Shown here one piece after another: positions 24,948-33,123 of a stretch of 51,107 nucleotides of DNA. The DNA is taken from contig CAJKRG010000014.1 of the NCBI GenBank assembly GCA_905202215.1, forward strand, positions 1 to 51,107, written 5' to 3'. Under the pieces are notes generated by a model. It had not been told where the DNA came from, ran no database searches, and saw nothing but the letters and a program-made list of their open reading frames with translations. Each line of letters opens with the position of its first letter. Position 1 is the stretch's first letter. The position numbers were made by a program, and so were the translations under genes. Source of the stretch: an uncultured Porphyromonadaceae bacterium. Lineage in GTDB: Bacteria > Bacteroidota > Bacteroidia > Bacteroidales > Muribaculaceae.

Positions 24948-27524
24948 TTATTTTTTAAGGGATATTGAAATCAGAAATTCACGTCCGCGAAAGTAGCGCA
25001 GAGACTCGAAAGAACTGACCGTGCTGTACGATGTATAGCTATAAGTGCGCCGGTCAAATATATTGTTCAGACTGGCGCGAAGTTCGATTTTTTTGCTGAC
25101 TCTGAAACGAATATTCGAGTCGAGCAGAAGAGTGTTCTTGTAATCGCCGGAGTTTATTTCATTTCGGTAATGATCGCTTCGTACGTTTAATTCCCATTTT
25201 TTATGAGGAATGATGTTGATTGATAGCGAGTTCTCCATGTCGCTTAGCCAATCGGCCTTGTGGCTGTTCATTGTCAGACGGCTGGCAGAGAATTCGAGGC
25301 TATAGTCAAGGCTTATCCAGCGGACAGGAGCTGAGTTGAGCGATATTCCTGCATGCCATGATGTCGCGGTCGACGAGACCGGCTCGCTTTCCGATATGAT
25401 AGCCGACATATTGCGGCTGAAACCACCTTTGATATTGACGCTTCCCCGCAGGATATTGAGGGTCTTTCCGATGTCTGCGTTGGCCATCAGACGTTTGCCC
25501 GTGCTTTTTGCCGGAGAGTATGAGTATATTATATAGTCGCCGTATAACTGCTGTTCAAGTGTATAAGGTATGTGCGACCAAGATTGTAAGATAAGAGCGT
25601 TTGCGAAAAGGCCATGACGGGTGTGTTTGTAGGCTATGTTTGCCGATATATTCTGTGATGAGGTATTGTAGAAATTGTCGGTTCCCCGTCGGAAAGAACG
25701 GTAGTCGGTCATGATAAATCCGGGTTGCACAAGATCGAGGCTCATCGGAGCACGTCCTATGCCTCCGCGAAGATATATTGTGAATCGGTTGTTAGGTTTC
25801 CAGTTCATTGCCATCGAGGGCGAGAAATAACTCTCCGACCGGTTGGCCAAAGCCTTGTCGAAAGTATAGCGACTATAGCTGAGAGGCAGATTTAGAATAA
25901 AATTGACTCGATTCAGCCAGTATTCCGCCTTAGGGTTGGCATATATGGTGAAATAGTTGGTATTTAGTGCGTTGATGGCGTTGCTGTCACTTCCAGATAT
26001 GTCGCTGTATTCCGAATCCATAGAGCGGAAATAGCCTTTGAATCCGGTTTCGAGTCCTACGGTCAGTCCGGACACAGTAAATGCATACGACGCTCTTTCA
26101 TGTGTGAAAAAAGCATGCTCGCCGATATGCTGGAGCCGTTCTCTGCCGTCGTTTGTCACAGTCAGTGTCTGCGGAAGCGATTCCCATTCGTTAGTGCTTT
26201 TGAACGTTACGATATGTTTGTCCCGGAAACGTTTGATTAGACTGAAATCATTGTTGACATAGTAGTCGGGCAGTCTTGCATGCTGGATGTTGGCGATCGA
26301 ACCGGTTGTCCGGATGTCTATGTCGTTCCAGTCAATGTCGGTACGAAGGGTATTGTTGATGAAGGCTGACTTTTTATTCAGCTCGTAGACGAAGCGGGCC
26401 GAAAGAGAGTTGGAGTGTTCGATGCCGTTACGGCTTTCGGTAATCACACGATTGCCGTCGGGAAGAAAATAGGTTGTTATATTGTCTGCGGAGGCTATTA
26501 TGCGGTTATGCGAATAGCTCGTCTGTGCTTTAAATTCTCCGTTTTTTAGTTTCCATAGATTGTTTGTCGATATTAATGCCGAACGATTGAACAGTGTACG
26601 GGTTGAGCTGAGTGACGGCGTTCCGGGAAGCGACAGACTGATCTTTGAATTGAGATCGGTCGAGCGGCGGGAGCTGAAAAAATCGCGGTTATGAGGTCTT
26701 AGATCCTCTCCGGTATTGTTGAATCGCACGTTTGTCATGTTTTGGAATGATGGCATGATAGCCATGGCGAATATCTGCCCGTTCCAAAGGATGCCGTCGG
26801 GTTGTGCCGAATATCCCGTAGCTGCGTCACCATGCACGTTCCATGTGGCTTTTGCCTTGTCCTTGAGACGCAGGTTTATGGCGGCTTTATCGGAAAAGCT
26901 GATACCGGACAGAACCTGAAGCGGCTGATGATTTTCCATCACTTCCACGGCCTTGACGTCTTCGTGCTGAATACCTTGAGTCGCGATACCATATTTTCCG
27001 CCGAGCAGATCGGAACCTTCGATATAGAATTTATTGATCGATTCGCCCTGATATTTGATTTCACCTGATTTGCCGACATCGATTCCGGGCATACGTTTCA
27101 GCACGTCGCCTATACTGCGGTCCTGTGTCTGGGCGAATGAACCGACAGAGTAGGTGATGGTGTCGCCCTGTTCGCGTATCTTCTGGGATTTCACAGTCAC
27201 TTCTTTCAGAAGTGTCGCTCCAGGATGCATGTACAGGGTCAAGGGAAACGAAACACTGTCGAGCGCTACCGTTTTTTTAGCGTATCCCATCATTGACACT
27301 TCAAGGCGGTATCCGGCTGTCGATGTCATGGGGATTGCGAAATCACCTTCGGTGTCTGAAGTAGTAAATTTCTTTATTTTGCCGTCGGCATCTTTTACTA
27401 TGACCGAAGCCCCGGCAACGGGTTCGTCATTTTCTTTGTCGATAAGCTTTCCGTTCACATTGGTCTGGGCGGATACACAGAGTATAGCGCTCAGAAAACA
27501 TATATATGTGATGAAGATTCTCAT
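24948..27524 (-). CDS. Outer-membrane beta-barrel protein with carboxypeptidase-like domain
   Basis: An 858-residue outer-membrane protein. After the signal peptide (ending LCVSAQ), a CarboxypepD_reg-like domain covers about residues 22-105 (VNGKLIDKENDEPVAGASVIVKD). A plug-like part follows with DVLKRMPGIDVGKSGEIKYQGESINKFYIEG. The rest is a TonB-receptor-like barrel rich in aromatic and Asn/Ser strands, ending REFLISISLKK. No classic TonB box or SusC signature was seen. It forms an operon with the GLPGLI gene. A substrate cannot be assigned. Confidence 0.9.
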   Translation of the reverse strand: MRIFITYICFLSAILCVSAQTNVNGKLIDKENDEPVAGASVIVKDADGKIKKFTTSDTEGDFAIPMTSTAGYRLEVSMMGYAKKTVALDSVSFPLTLYMHPGATLLKEVTVKSQKIREQGDTITYSVGSFAQTQDRSIGDVLKRMPGIDVGKSGEIKYQGESINKFYIEGSDLLGGKYGIATQGIQHEDVKAVEVMENHQPLQVLSGISFSDKAAINLRLKDKAKATWNVHGDAATGYSAQPDGILWNGQIFAMAIMPSFQNMTNVRFNNTGEDLRPHNRDFFSSRRSTDLNSKISLSLPGTPSLSSTRTLFNRSALISTNNLWKLKNGEFKAQTSYSHNRIIASADNITTYFLPDGNRVITESRNGIEHSNSLSARFVYELNKKSAFINNTLRTDIDWNDIDIRTTGSIANIQHARLPDYYVNNDFSLIKRFRDKHIVTFKSTNEWESLPQTLTVTNDGRERLQHIGEHAFFTHERASYAFTVSGLTVGLETGFKGYFRSMDSEYSDISGSDSNAINALNTNYFTIYANPKAEYWLNRVNFILNLPLSYSRYTFDKALANRSESYFSPSMAMNWKPNNRFTIYLRGGIGRAPMSLDLVQPGFIMTDYRSFRRGTDNFYNTSSQNISANIAYKHTRHGLFANALILQSWSHIPYTLEQQLYGDYIIYSYSPAKSTGKRLMANADIGKTLNILRGSVNIKGGFSRNMSAIISESEPVSSTATSWHAGISLNSAPVRWISLDYSLEFSASRLTMNSHKADWLSDMENSLSINIIPHKKWELNVRSDHYRNEINSGDYKNTLLLDSNIRFRVSKKIELRASLNNIFDRRTYSYTSYSTVSSFESLRYFRGREFLISISLKK

Positions 27525-27547
27525 TTGCTCGCCGGGTTTTGCGACAG

Positions 27548-27579
27548 CAAAATTATTGCCGATTCATTGAACCGGCAAT
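27548..27579 (-). promoter_or_regulatory. Promoter of the barrel/GLPGLI operon with a dyad in the spacer
   Basis: On the minus strand ATTG (27576-27579), a 20-nt spacer, then TAATTTTG (27548-27555). The inverted repeat ATTGCCG (27555-27561) / CGGCAAT (27573-27579) spans the spacer exactly. This could be a repressor operator. Confidence 0.55.
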
Positions 27580-27637
27580 AGATAAAGACTTAAATAAACT
27601 TAAATGTTAGTTGTAGTCGAATGACATCTTCTCTGAA

Positions 27638-29803
27638 TTATCTGCGGACTGCAATTTTGAATGTTGCTGTCGGACTGCTGACGATATATACACCGGGGTC
27701 GAGGCTCAGCCTCGTACCGGCGTGCATGTGCGCGGTTTCCCGACCTCCGAGATCATGAATTCTTATATCGCATAAGGCCGTTATTTCCTTTCCGGTCAAT
27801 ATGAAAGTTTCACATGCGGGATCTACTGCATTGTCTATGCCCGAGAAGTCTTTTTCTACTATGTTGGCGAAGTTCCGCCAGTTCTTGTCGGTCCGGTATG
27901 CTTCGAGACTTCCTGTCGGCACATATACCACAGCATTGTAGGAGCTGAAAGTGGCTATAGTGCCGTCTGTGTCGAACGCCGGAGGAATTGGGTTACGGCT
28001 TGTGATAAAGGTAAGCGGTGCTCCGTTGAATGCTCTTTTGCCGAGAGTCTTCATAGCAGCTCCGAGATCAATTTCGGTTAGTTTCGTGCAGTCTTCGAAT
28101 GCCGAACGTCCTATTTCTGTCACATCTCCGCATATTTCGGCATGGGAAATGGGTGTGTAATCGGTAAAGGCATATTTCCCGACGGAGGAAAAACCGGCAG
28201 GTATTGCGATGTATTCTATCTGTGTTCCGGCGGCGTACAGGCGTGCACCATAACACAGCGGATTAGAGAGCGCTGTCTCGAAACCGTTTCCCAGCCACGC
28301 TTCGAGGGACGGACAATAAACCTCACCTAAAGATGTGCAGTCTTTGAATGCCCTGCCGCCGATAAACGGAACCGCTCCACCGAAAGTGACTGCCTTGAGT
28401 CCGGAACAGTACATAAATGCCTGATCACCGATAGAAGTCAGCGAAGAGGGCAGTGTAATGTCTGTCAGGCGTGAATATCCGGTAAAGTTGTTGCTGCCTA
28501 TTCTGGTTATGTTGTCCGATAGGGTAATCGATGTGAGAAGAGTGCCGTCTATGTATAGATCGGCACCGTAGTTGAGTGGGTTGGCTGTATAGCTAAGGAA
28601 ATCAATCTTTACCCAGTCGGCTATGCTGGCGCATTTTACCGTCTTGAGCAACGGGCATGAGGCAAATGCGTCTGAACCCACCTGAGATACGTTGGCTCCG
28701 AAGTCAACTTCTTCGAGCGCTGAAAGATAGCTGAAAAGCTCGGCTGGAACGCTCGTTACGCCATCACCGAGTGTAAGATGAGTCAGGTTCTTGTTGCTGG
28801 AGAAGACATTGTCGTTCTTGGTAGAGGTCTCAATATTTCGACCTACAAACATTTTGGCTATAGGGTCATTGGCAAACGGAGCATGGCCCAGAGTCAGGGT
28901 CTTCTCACCGTTTTCAAAGCGTAATGATTCTATTGAAAGACAATCATAGAAAGCATATTGCGCTATTTCGGTTACATTCGCAGGAATAACAATGTCTTTA
29001 AGGGCGGTGCACTCCGCGAACGCTGAGTAGGCTATCGAAAGGTCGCCCGAGCCAAAGTCTATTTCGGAAAGAGAGGCGCATTTTTCAAAGGCATTCCGGC
29101 CAATGGTGTTTACATGTTTTAAGTCTATGCTGCGCAGCGATGCACAGCCGTTGAACGCGCGCTGGCCTATGGTCTGCAAAGTCGCAGGAAATTCTATTGT
29201 TTCCAGAGCCTTACAGCGGGCGAAAGCACCGTCGCCGATGTCGGTCAGATTATCGCCAAGATCGATTTCGCGAAGTACGGAGCAGCCTGCGAAAGCATTG
29301 TCTCCTATTGATCTGACAGAGGAGGGGAGTTTGATTCTTTCGATGTCCGTTCCGGCGAATGCCGTAGAGGAAATCGTGGTAATATCACCGGTCAGTTCTA
29401 TCTGTCGGAGCGATGTGCCGGAAAAAGCGCCAAGACCGATTTCACTGACCGAAGAAGGCATGGTGATGTTGTGGAATTTAATACATTCTGAGAAGGCATA
29501 ATTGCCGATTCTTGTAATGCTCGGAGGCAGAACGGCGCCTTCGATACCTTCGCAGGTGTAGAAGGCAGAGTTCCCTATGGCGGTCACGGTATAGTCGGTA
29601 TTGCCTACGGTGATGGTGGTGGGAATTGTGACGATTCCTGTCAGATCAGGATAGTTGAATCCGGCCCCGTTGAGGTGCGGTCTGACCTCGGCGGTAAGGT
29701 CGTCGGCATTGATGTCATAGTAAAGCTGTCCTATTTCTACTCTTTCCGCTCTCATGAGCAGAGAGACAGAGGCGGTGAGTGCGACGAGGAAGAACCGTTT
29801 CAT
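27638..29803 (-). CDS. BspA-like leucine-rich repeat surface protein
   Basis: A 721-residue exported protein. A short signal peptide (MKRFFLVALTASVSLLMRA) is followed by some 20 BspA-type (LRR_5) repeats of about 23 residues. The pattern is IGxxAFxxCxxLxxIxLPxSVxxI, from about residue 75 to 620. The last 70 residues resemble a short C-terminal sorting-type domain (DPGVYIVSSPTATFKIAVRR), similar to those in type IX-secreted proteins; that export route is inferred. BspA-type proteins of oral and gut Bacteroidota bind host matrix or other bacteria. No promoter was found directly upstream; the small RNA terminator lies 52 nt ahead. Confidence 0.9.
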   Translation of the reverse strand: MKRFFLVALTASVSLLMRAERVEIGQLYYDINADDLTAEVRPHLNGAGFNYPDLTGIVTIPTTITVGNTDYTVTAIGNSAFYTCEGIEGAVLPPSITRIGNYAFSECIKFHNITMPSSVSEIGLGAFSGTSLRQIELTGDITTISSTAFAGTDIERIKLPSSVRSIGDNAFAGCSVLREIDLGDNLTDIGDGAFARCKALETIEFPATLQTIGQRAFNGCASLRSIDLKHVNTIGRNAFEKCASLSEIDFGSGDLSIAYSAFAECTALKDIVIPANVTEIAQYAFYDCLSIESLRFENGEKTLTLGHAPFANDPIAKMFVGRNIETSTKNDNVFSSNKNLTHLTLGDGVTSVPAELFSYLSALEEVDFGANVSQVGSDAFASCPLLKTVKCASIADWVKIDFLSYTANPLNYGADLYIDGTLLTSITLSDNITRIGSNNFTGYSRLTDITLPSSLTSIGDQAFMYCSGLKAVTFGGAVPFIGGRAFKDCTSLGEVYCPSLEAWLGNGFETALSNPLCYGARLYAAGTQIEYIAIPAGFSSVGKYAFTDYTPISHAEICGDVTEIGRSAFEDCTKLTEIDLGAAMKTLGKRAFNGAPLTFITSRNPIPPAFDTDGTIATFSSYNAVVYVPTGSLEAYRTDKNWRNFANIVEKDFSGIDNAVDPACETFILTGKEITALCDIRIHDLGGRETAHMHAGTRLSLDPGVYIVSSPTATFKIAVRR

Positions 29804-29854
29804 AAGATAGATATGTCCAGTTGTCGGCCCGGTTGCTGGAGATGAGGATTATAT

Positions 29855-30066
29855 AAAAATAAAAAGAAACGTGAGCCGACCTATGCTACGTCTCTGAATG
29901 GAGGCCCTGAGAAAGCCTTGTGTACCGATGTAGCAATAGCAGCCCACGCTGTATGCGTGAGAACCACTATGCCTATCTTGTACACGATTTGAAATTTCTC
30001 AGGTTTCCATCAGCAAGATAAGAGCATAACGCTTCCTGATATTTTTCGCAGTCTTTTCAGACTTAT
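29855..30066 (-). ncRNA. Structured small RNA of about 210 nt, family not certain
   Basis: No ORF lies here, yet the stretch has its own promoter (30071-30102) and a terminator (stem 29866-29872 with 29888-29894, then a minus-strand T-rich run 29855-29865). In between: a 5' hairpin AGTCT-GAAA-AGACT (30050-30063); a second weaker hairpin near 30015-30047; and a long rod closed by CCTGAGAAA pairing with TTTCTCAGG (29906-29914 with 29995-30003). Inside the rod GTGTAC pairs with GTACAC and CACGC pairs with GCGTG. It may be the Bacteroidales-1/6S-like class, but I cannot confirm that by eye. It could also be a long leader of the repeat protein gene. Confidence 0.65.
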
Positions 30067-30070
30067 GCGG

Positions 30071-30102
30071 CAAATATACGAACTTTTATATAAATACTCA
30101 AA
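30071..30102 (-). promoter_or_regulatory. Promoter of the small RNA
   Basis: On the minus strand TTTG (30099-30102), a 20-nt spacer, then TATATTTG (30071-30078). This is one of the best promoter matches in the window. The divergent integrase frame begins only 16 nt from its -33 element. Confidence 0.75.
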
Positions 30103-30117
30103 TGTGCGGCTTATTAT

Positions 30118-31332
30118 TTGTTTCAGTCCGAGCTTAAAGACGGACGCGCGAGCCTCTATCTGGAATTCTATCTCGGTCGTTCCGAAACGCCCGTACTTGA
30201 CGATGAGGGAAATCAAGTGTTCTACATATCGGGAGCTATGGCAGGAAAGCCGAAATACCGGATAAGGCATATCCGCAAGCGGGAGAATCTCAACCTCTAC
30301 ATATGGCTGCACCCTCGCAACCAGCAGGAACGAATACAGAACAGAAACACACTCGCCCTCGCCGAGAAAATCAGATTTGAGCGAGAGCAGGAGTTTCTTG
30401 AAAACCGTGAGGGCTATCGGCTCAAAAAGGAGCGTCAGCGTGATTTCCTGCAATTCTACCGAGATTTCTTCGGCGAGGGAGTAAACCTCACTCCGGCTAT
30501 GAAAAGTTCAATCCGGCTGTCGTATAACCGATTCGTCAACTTCCTGCGTGAATCTCCGAAATATAGCCTCTATGACACCGTTCTACGCATGGAACAGCTT
30601 ACGCCCGATATGGTGCTTGCATATACGGAGTATCTCAAAAGCCACGGCAAGGGAATCGGACCACAGGGACTTTACGGGCGATTCAAGAAAGTGGTTACAG
30701 CCGCCTTTGATGACGGTCTTATCACGAAGAATCCATGCAAGGGCATAAGCATCAAATGGGATAAGAACTCATTTGAGAAAGACATCTTGAGTCTCGATGA
30801 AATAAAACAGCTTATCGCCACACGCTATGAAGGGGAAAACACCGAGGTGCAGCGGGCTTTCATCTTCTGTCTTTTCACAGGTATGCGCTGGTGCGATGTC
30901 TGGTCGTTGACCTATGCCAATGTCGACCCGATGACAAAGACACTCCGCTTTCAACAGCAGAAAGTCCGTGATGTCAGCAGCCGCAGTTGGGTTACAACAC
31001 CACTCACTGACGATATGCTTGCGTTGGTGGGAGAACCCATGACTGAAAACCGTGCCAATGAACCAATATTCAAACTTGTCAATTATTCCAACTGCAATAT
31101 TCATCTCAAACGGTGGGTTGCGGAGGCTGGAATAAAGAAAAAAATCACATGGCATTGCAGCCGACACTCGTTTGCTGTCAACCTCCTCTCCAATGGTGCC
31201 AATATAAAGACTGTTTCCGACCTTTTGGGTCATTCAAGCATTGTCATAACGGAGAAATATCTCCATGTCATCGACAGCCTCAAACAGGACGCAATACGTT
31301 CTCTCGGCTCAATCAACTATGCCATGCCGTAA
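30118..31332 (+). CDS. Tyrosine recombinase / integrase
   Basis: A protein of about 404 residues of the Bacteroidota phage-type integrase family. An arm-binding domain is at about residues 1-85 (LKDGRASLYLEFYLG) and a SAM-like core-binding domain at about 105-205. The catalytic domain has Arg257 (FTGMRWCDV), a likely Lys282, His346-x-x-Arg349 (HCSRHSF), His372 (LGHSS) and the nucleophile Tyr381 (TEKYLHVID). It cuts and rejoins DNA at specific sites. The N-terminus has no ATG: the frame opens after a stop at 30091 and the first start-like codon is TTG 30118. A few native codons may have been lost or replaced at an insertion junction. An intrinsic terminator follows. Confidence 0.92.
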   Translation: MFQSELKDGRASLYLEFYLGRSETPVLDDEGNQVFYISGAMAGKPKYRIRHIRKRENLNLYIWLHPRNQQERIQNRNTLALAEKIRFEREQEFLENREGYRLKKERQRDFLQFYRDFFGEGVNLTPAMKSSIRLSYNRFVNFLRESPKYSLYDTVLRMEQLTPDMVLAYTEYLKSHGKGIGPQGLYGRFKKVVTAAFDDGLITKNPCKGISIKWDKNSFEKDILSLDEIKQLIATRYEGENTEVQRAFIFCLFTGMRWCDVWSLTYANVDPMTKTLRFQQQKVRDVSSRSWVTTPLTDDMLALVGEPMTENRANEPIFKLVNYSNCNIHLKRWVAEAGIKKKITWHCSRHSFAVNLLSNGANIKTVSDLLGHSSIVITEKYLHVIDSLKQDAIRSLGSINYAMP

Positions 31333-31373
31333 AATTTACCCTCTGGCATTTTTGACATTTTGGCATTATGGTA

Positions 31374-31408
31374 ACTCTCCGACCAGCATCGGAGGGTTCT
31401 TCTTTTTT
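31374..31408 (+). terminator. Intrinsic terminator of the integrase
   Basis: ACTCTCCGA (31374-31382) pairs with TCGGAGGGT (31389-31397), one wobble, 6-nt loop, then TCTTCTTTTTT. It lies 42 nt after the integrase stop. Confidence 0.8.
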
Positions 31409-31432
31409 CGGCGGTTAACATCTATGGATACC

Positions 31433-31478
31433 GGTTTGGTTCAGTATGGGGTGTATATATTAGGTTGAACGAACCAAG
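31433..31478 (+). repeat. Dyad site A
   Basis: The site starts GGTTTGGTTCAGTAT (31433-31447), then TGTATATAT (31452-31460), then the inverted arm GAACCAA (31471-31477). The same order of blocks is found on the minus strand at 33965-34008 (site B), with a one-base spacing change. Confidence 0.65.
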
Positions 31479-31508
31479 ATTATGTATGCCTGTGAAAAGA
31501 AAAAACAT

Positions 31509-31562
31509 CTGCATTTTCTGCATTATCCGCATTTTCAACACTCCAAAGTGCAGAAAATGCAG
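31509..31562. repeat. 14-bp perfect inverted repeat with 9-bp direct repeats
   Basis: CTGCATTTTCTGCA (31509-31522) and TGCAGAAAATGCAG (31549-31562) are exact inverted copies. The left arm runs on as three 9-bp GCATT units and the right arm as three 9-bp TGCAG units. This looks like an array of protein-binding sites. Confidence 0.7.
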
Positions 31563-31600
31563 AAAGTGCAGTGGTGTCAGCTATATTTCAGTAATTACTC

Positions 31601-31724
31601 CCATGCACACCTTGCACTCTTGCACACTTTCAAAATGCCAAAGTGTCAATAATGCCAGGGGGAATATTTCGGAACAGCAGCAAAAGAAAAAATCAAACCG
31701 TGCAAGAGTGCAAGGAATGCATGG
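31601..31724. repeat. 25-bp inverted repeat (TGCA-rich)
   Basis: Arms 31601-31625 and 31700-31724 match in 23 of 25 positions in opposite orientation. It overlaps the right arm of the 28-bp repeat. Between the arms, ACACTTT (31625-31631 region) and AAAGTGT form a further small hairpin. Confidence 0.7.
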
Positions 31725-31753
31725 GTCAATAATGGGAAAATGATATTGTGGCA

Positions 31754-31993
31754 ATGAGAAAAAACATCGTAAATCCAATATCGGGCAAGATACCTTTTCA
31801 GTATCCCGAAAAGGGTGATTCAATCCCGGTGGTCTGCTATAATTATTATAGTGAACGTTGCCGTTGTTATGACTATGGGCAGTGAGAGAAGAAGGAAGGC
31901 AAGGATATGTTTCGGGATTTCTTTCTCTCGGAAAAACAACGCCTCAACCGCAACCACCGCCGTGACTGCTCTTTGTTTTTCTCACTGCCATAA
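31754..31993 (+). pseudogene. Small ORF broken by an in-frame TGA
   Basis: From ATG 31754 the frame reads 43 codons, MRKNIVNPISGKIPFQYP..., ending in a cysteine/tyrosine-rich stretch (VVCYNYYSERCRCYDYGQ). It stops at TGA 31883-31885. The same frame then continues for 35 more sensible codons (DMFRDFFLSEKQRLNRNHRRD) to TAA at 31991. I recognise no family. It may be a decayed accessory gene, or a true 43-residue peptide. Low certainty. Confidence 0.35.
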
Positions 31994-31996
31994 GAG

Positions 31997-32250
31997 TTGG
32001 ATTAAGGGTGGAGCGAGTTTATGTTTAGGTATTACCCGTAATCCCAAAACTCGCTACCCATAACCAACTATAATCATTGCACCCGGTACAATGGTAAACC
32101 ACTATATCGAGTGCAACAATATTCACCATTCCGAGGAGATACGGAAATTACACTGTCAGGAAATTCCTTAGCATATTAGGGAATTTTCCGAGCCGCATAT
32201 CGTTCCGATACGCTGAAAATATCCCCAATATGCCAAAGGTCATCCTTTGG
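31997..32250. other. Hairpin-rich stretch without a gene
   Basis: This part of the gap before the LuxR gene has no believable ORF but several dyads. One is a long imperfect repeat, 31997-32020 with 32047-32068 (GTTGG...AGCGAGTTT against its complement). Another is GGAAATTCC (32159-32167) with GGAATTTTCC (32180-32189). A third is a perfect CCAAAGG-TCAT-CCTTTGG hairpin (32233-32250). Some may be protein sites or remains of an element end. Confidence 0.5.
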
Positions 32251-32286
32251 AATCCTCCGTATAATAACACGAAACAACCACGTATG

Positions 32287-32318
32287 ATTGTGTCTTTAAG
32301 AGATATGTTATATCTTTG
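32287..32318 (+). promoter_or_regulatory. Promoter of the LuxR-type gene
   Basis: ATTG (32287-32290), a 20-nt spacer, then TATCTTTG (32311-32318). The start near 32323 leaves a leader of about 45 nt. Confidence 0.65.
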
Positions 32319-32367
32319 CAAGACATTACGGAGGCATCAAAAATATTTTTCAAGCAAGGATTTGTAG

Positions 32368-33123
32368 ATGGACAAATATTTTGAACCTATAAACAGGCTC
32401 TATCTTTCACAACCTTTTGCCGAAAAGGGAGATGATGGTAAACTTGACAAATACCTGCATATAGCTGAAACGTATGCTTTGGCTGAGAACGCCATTGTAT
32501 CTATGGGTGATTTCGTAAGGAACTGCAGCTATTGCTTTTTTGGTGGATTAGCGGATTTGCTCGGCCTTTCGGATGAAGAGCGTTGTCCTACTATTCCGTC
32601 ACTTTATGAGGAGTTTATCTTCAACAGAGCCAATCAGGATGATCTTATGCTGCGCCATGCCCATGAGCTTGCATACATCCACCTTACCGAAAAGAAGACA
32701 CCATATGAAAGGCGAAATTATATCCTGAGTGACAATCTCCGTATGCGTGACAAGGATAGCGATTGGCGGTCGGTACGGCACCGTATGTTCTCGCTGGAAG
32801 GGACGAGTGATGGATGTTATTGGCTGAATATGTGTATATACACATTATGCAATGACAATCAGGACACACCAAAAATCGTCAATACACGCACCGGTGAGTG
32901 CCGCATATTGACGACTGATGATTATGTGAACATTCTTTCTTCTCGTGAAATTGCGGTACTGAGACTGATTGACAACGGCCTGCAGAGCAAGGAAATTGCT
33001 GACAATCTGTGTATCAGTGTCAATACTGTTCACAGACACCGCCAGAACATTTTACAGAAACTGAAAGTCGGCAATGCCATAGAAGCCTGCAAGGTGGCAA
33101 AGGCAATGGGGTTAATTCCCTAA
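32368..33123 (+). CDS. LuxR-type transcriptional regulator
   Basis: A 251-residue DNA-binding protein. The C-terminal 65 residues are a clear LuxR/GerE helix-turn-helix (LSSREIAVLRLIDNGLQSKEIADNLCISVNTVHRHRQNILQKL). The N-terminal 185 residues show no receiver aspartate pattern and no autoinducer domain I know; the part around NCSYCFFGGLADLLGL and later VRHRMFSLEGTSDGCYWLNMCIYTL recalls a PAS-like sensor, which is uncertain. It has its own promoter and overlaps the convergent DUF1349 gene by 12 bp. Base composition is poorer in GC than the flanking core genes. It may bind the dyad sites nearby. Confidence 0.88.
   Translation: MDKYFEPINRLYLSQPFAEKGDDGKLDKYLHIAETYALAENAIVSMGDFVRNCSYCFFGGLADLLGLSDEERCPTIPSLYEEFIFNRANQDDLMLRHAHELAYIHLTEKKTPYERRNYILSDNLRMRDKDSDWRSVRHRMFSLEGTSDGCYWLNMCIYTLCNDNQDTPKIVNTRTGECRILTTDDYVNILSSREIAVLRLIDNGLQSKEIADNLCISVNTVHRHRQNILQKLKVGNAIEACKVAKAMGLIP

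Larger units (their letters stand above)
31343..31658. repeat. 28-bp inverted repeat flanking a 260-bp segment
   Basis: The arms are 31343-31370 and 31631-31658, matching in 25 of 28 positions in opposite orientation. Each arm holds two copies of TGGCATT 18 bp apart. The enclosed segment contains the integrase terminator, dyad site A and a further inverted repeat. Its position next to a recombinase suggests a recombination or excisionase region. Confidence 0.7.

Noticed and set aside
30010..30453. 147-residue minus-strand ORF
   Set aside because: Antisense to the integrase N-terminus and overlapping the small RNA; no domain.
31501..31730. CRISPR array
   Set aside because: Repeats here are 9 bp or inverted, with no equal-length spacers and no cas genes in the window.
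31465..31743. 92-residue plus-strand ORF behind the integrase
   Set aside because: It runs through the nested inverted repeats; its residues are repeats of cysteine/lysine words that follow the DNA repeats, with no start context.
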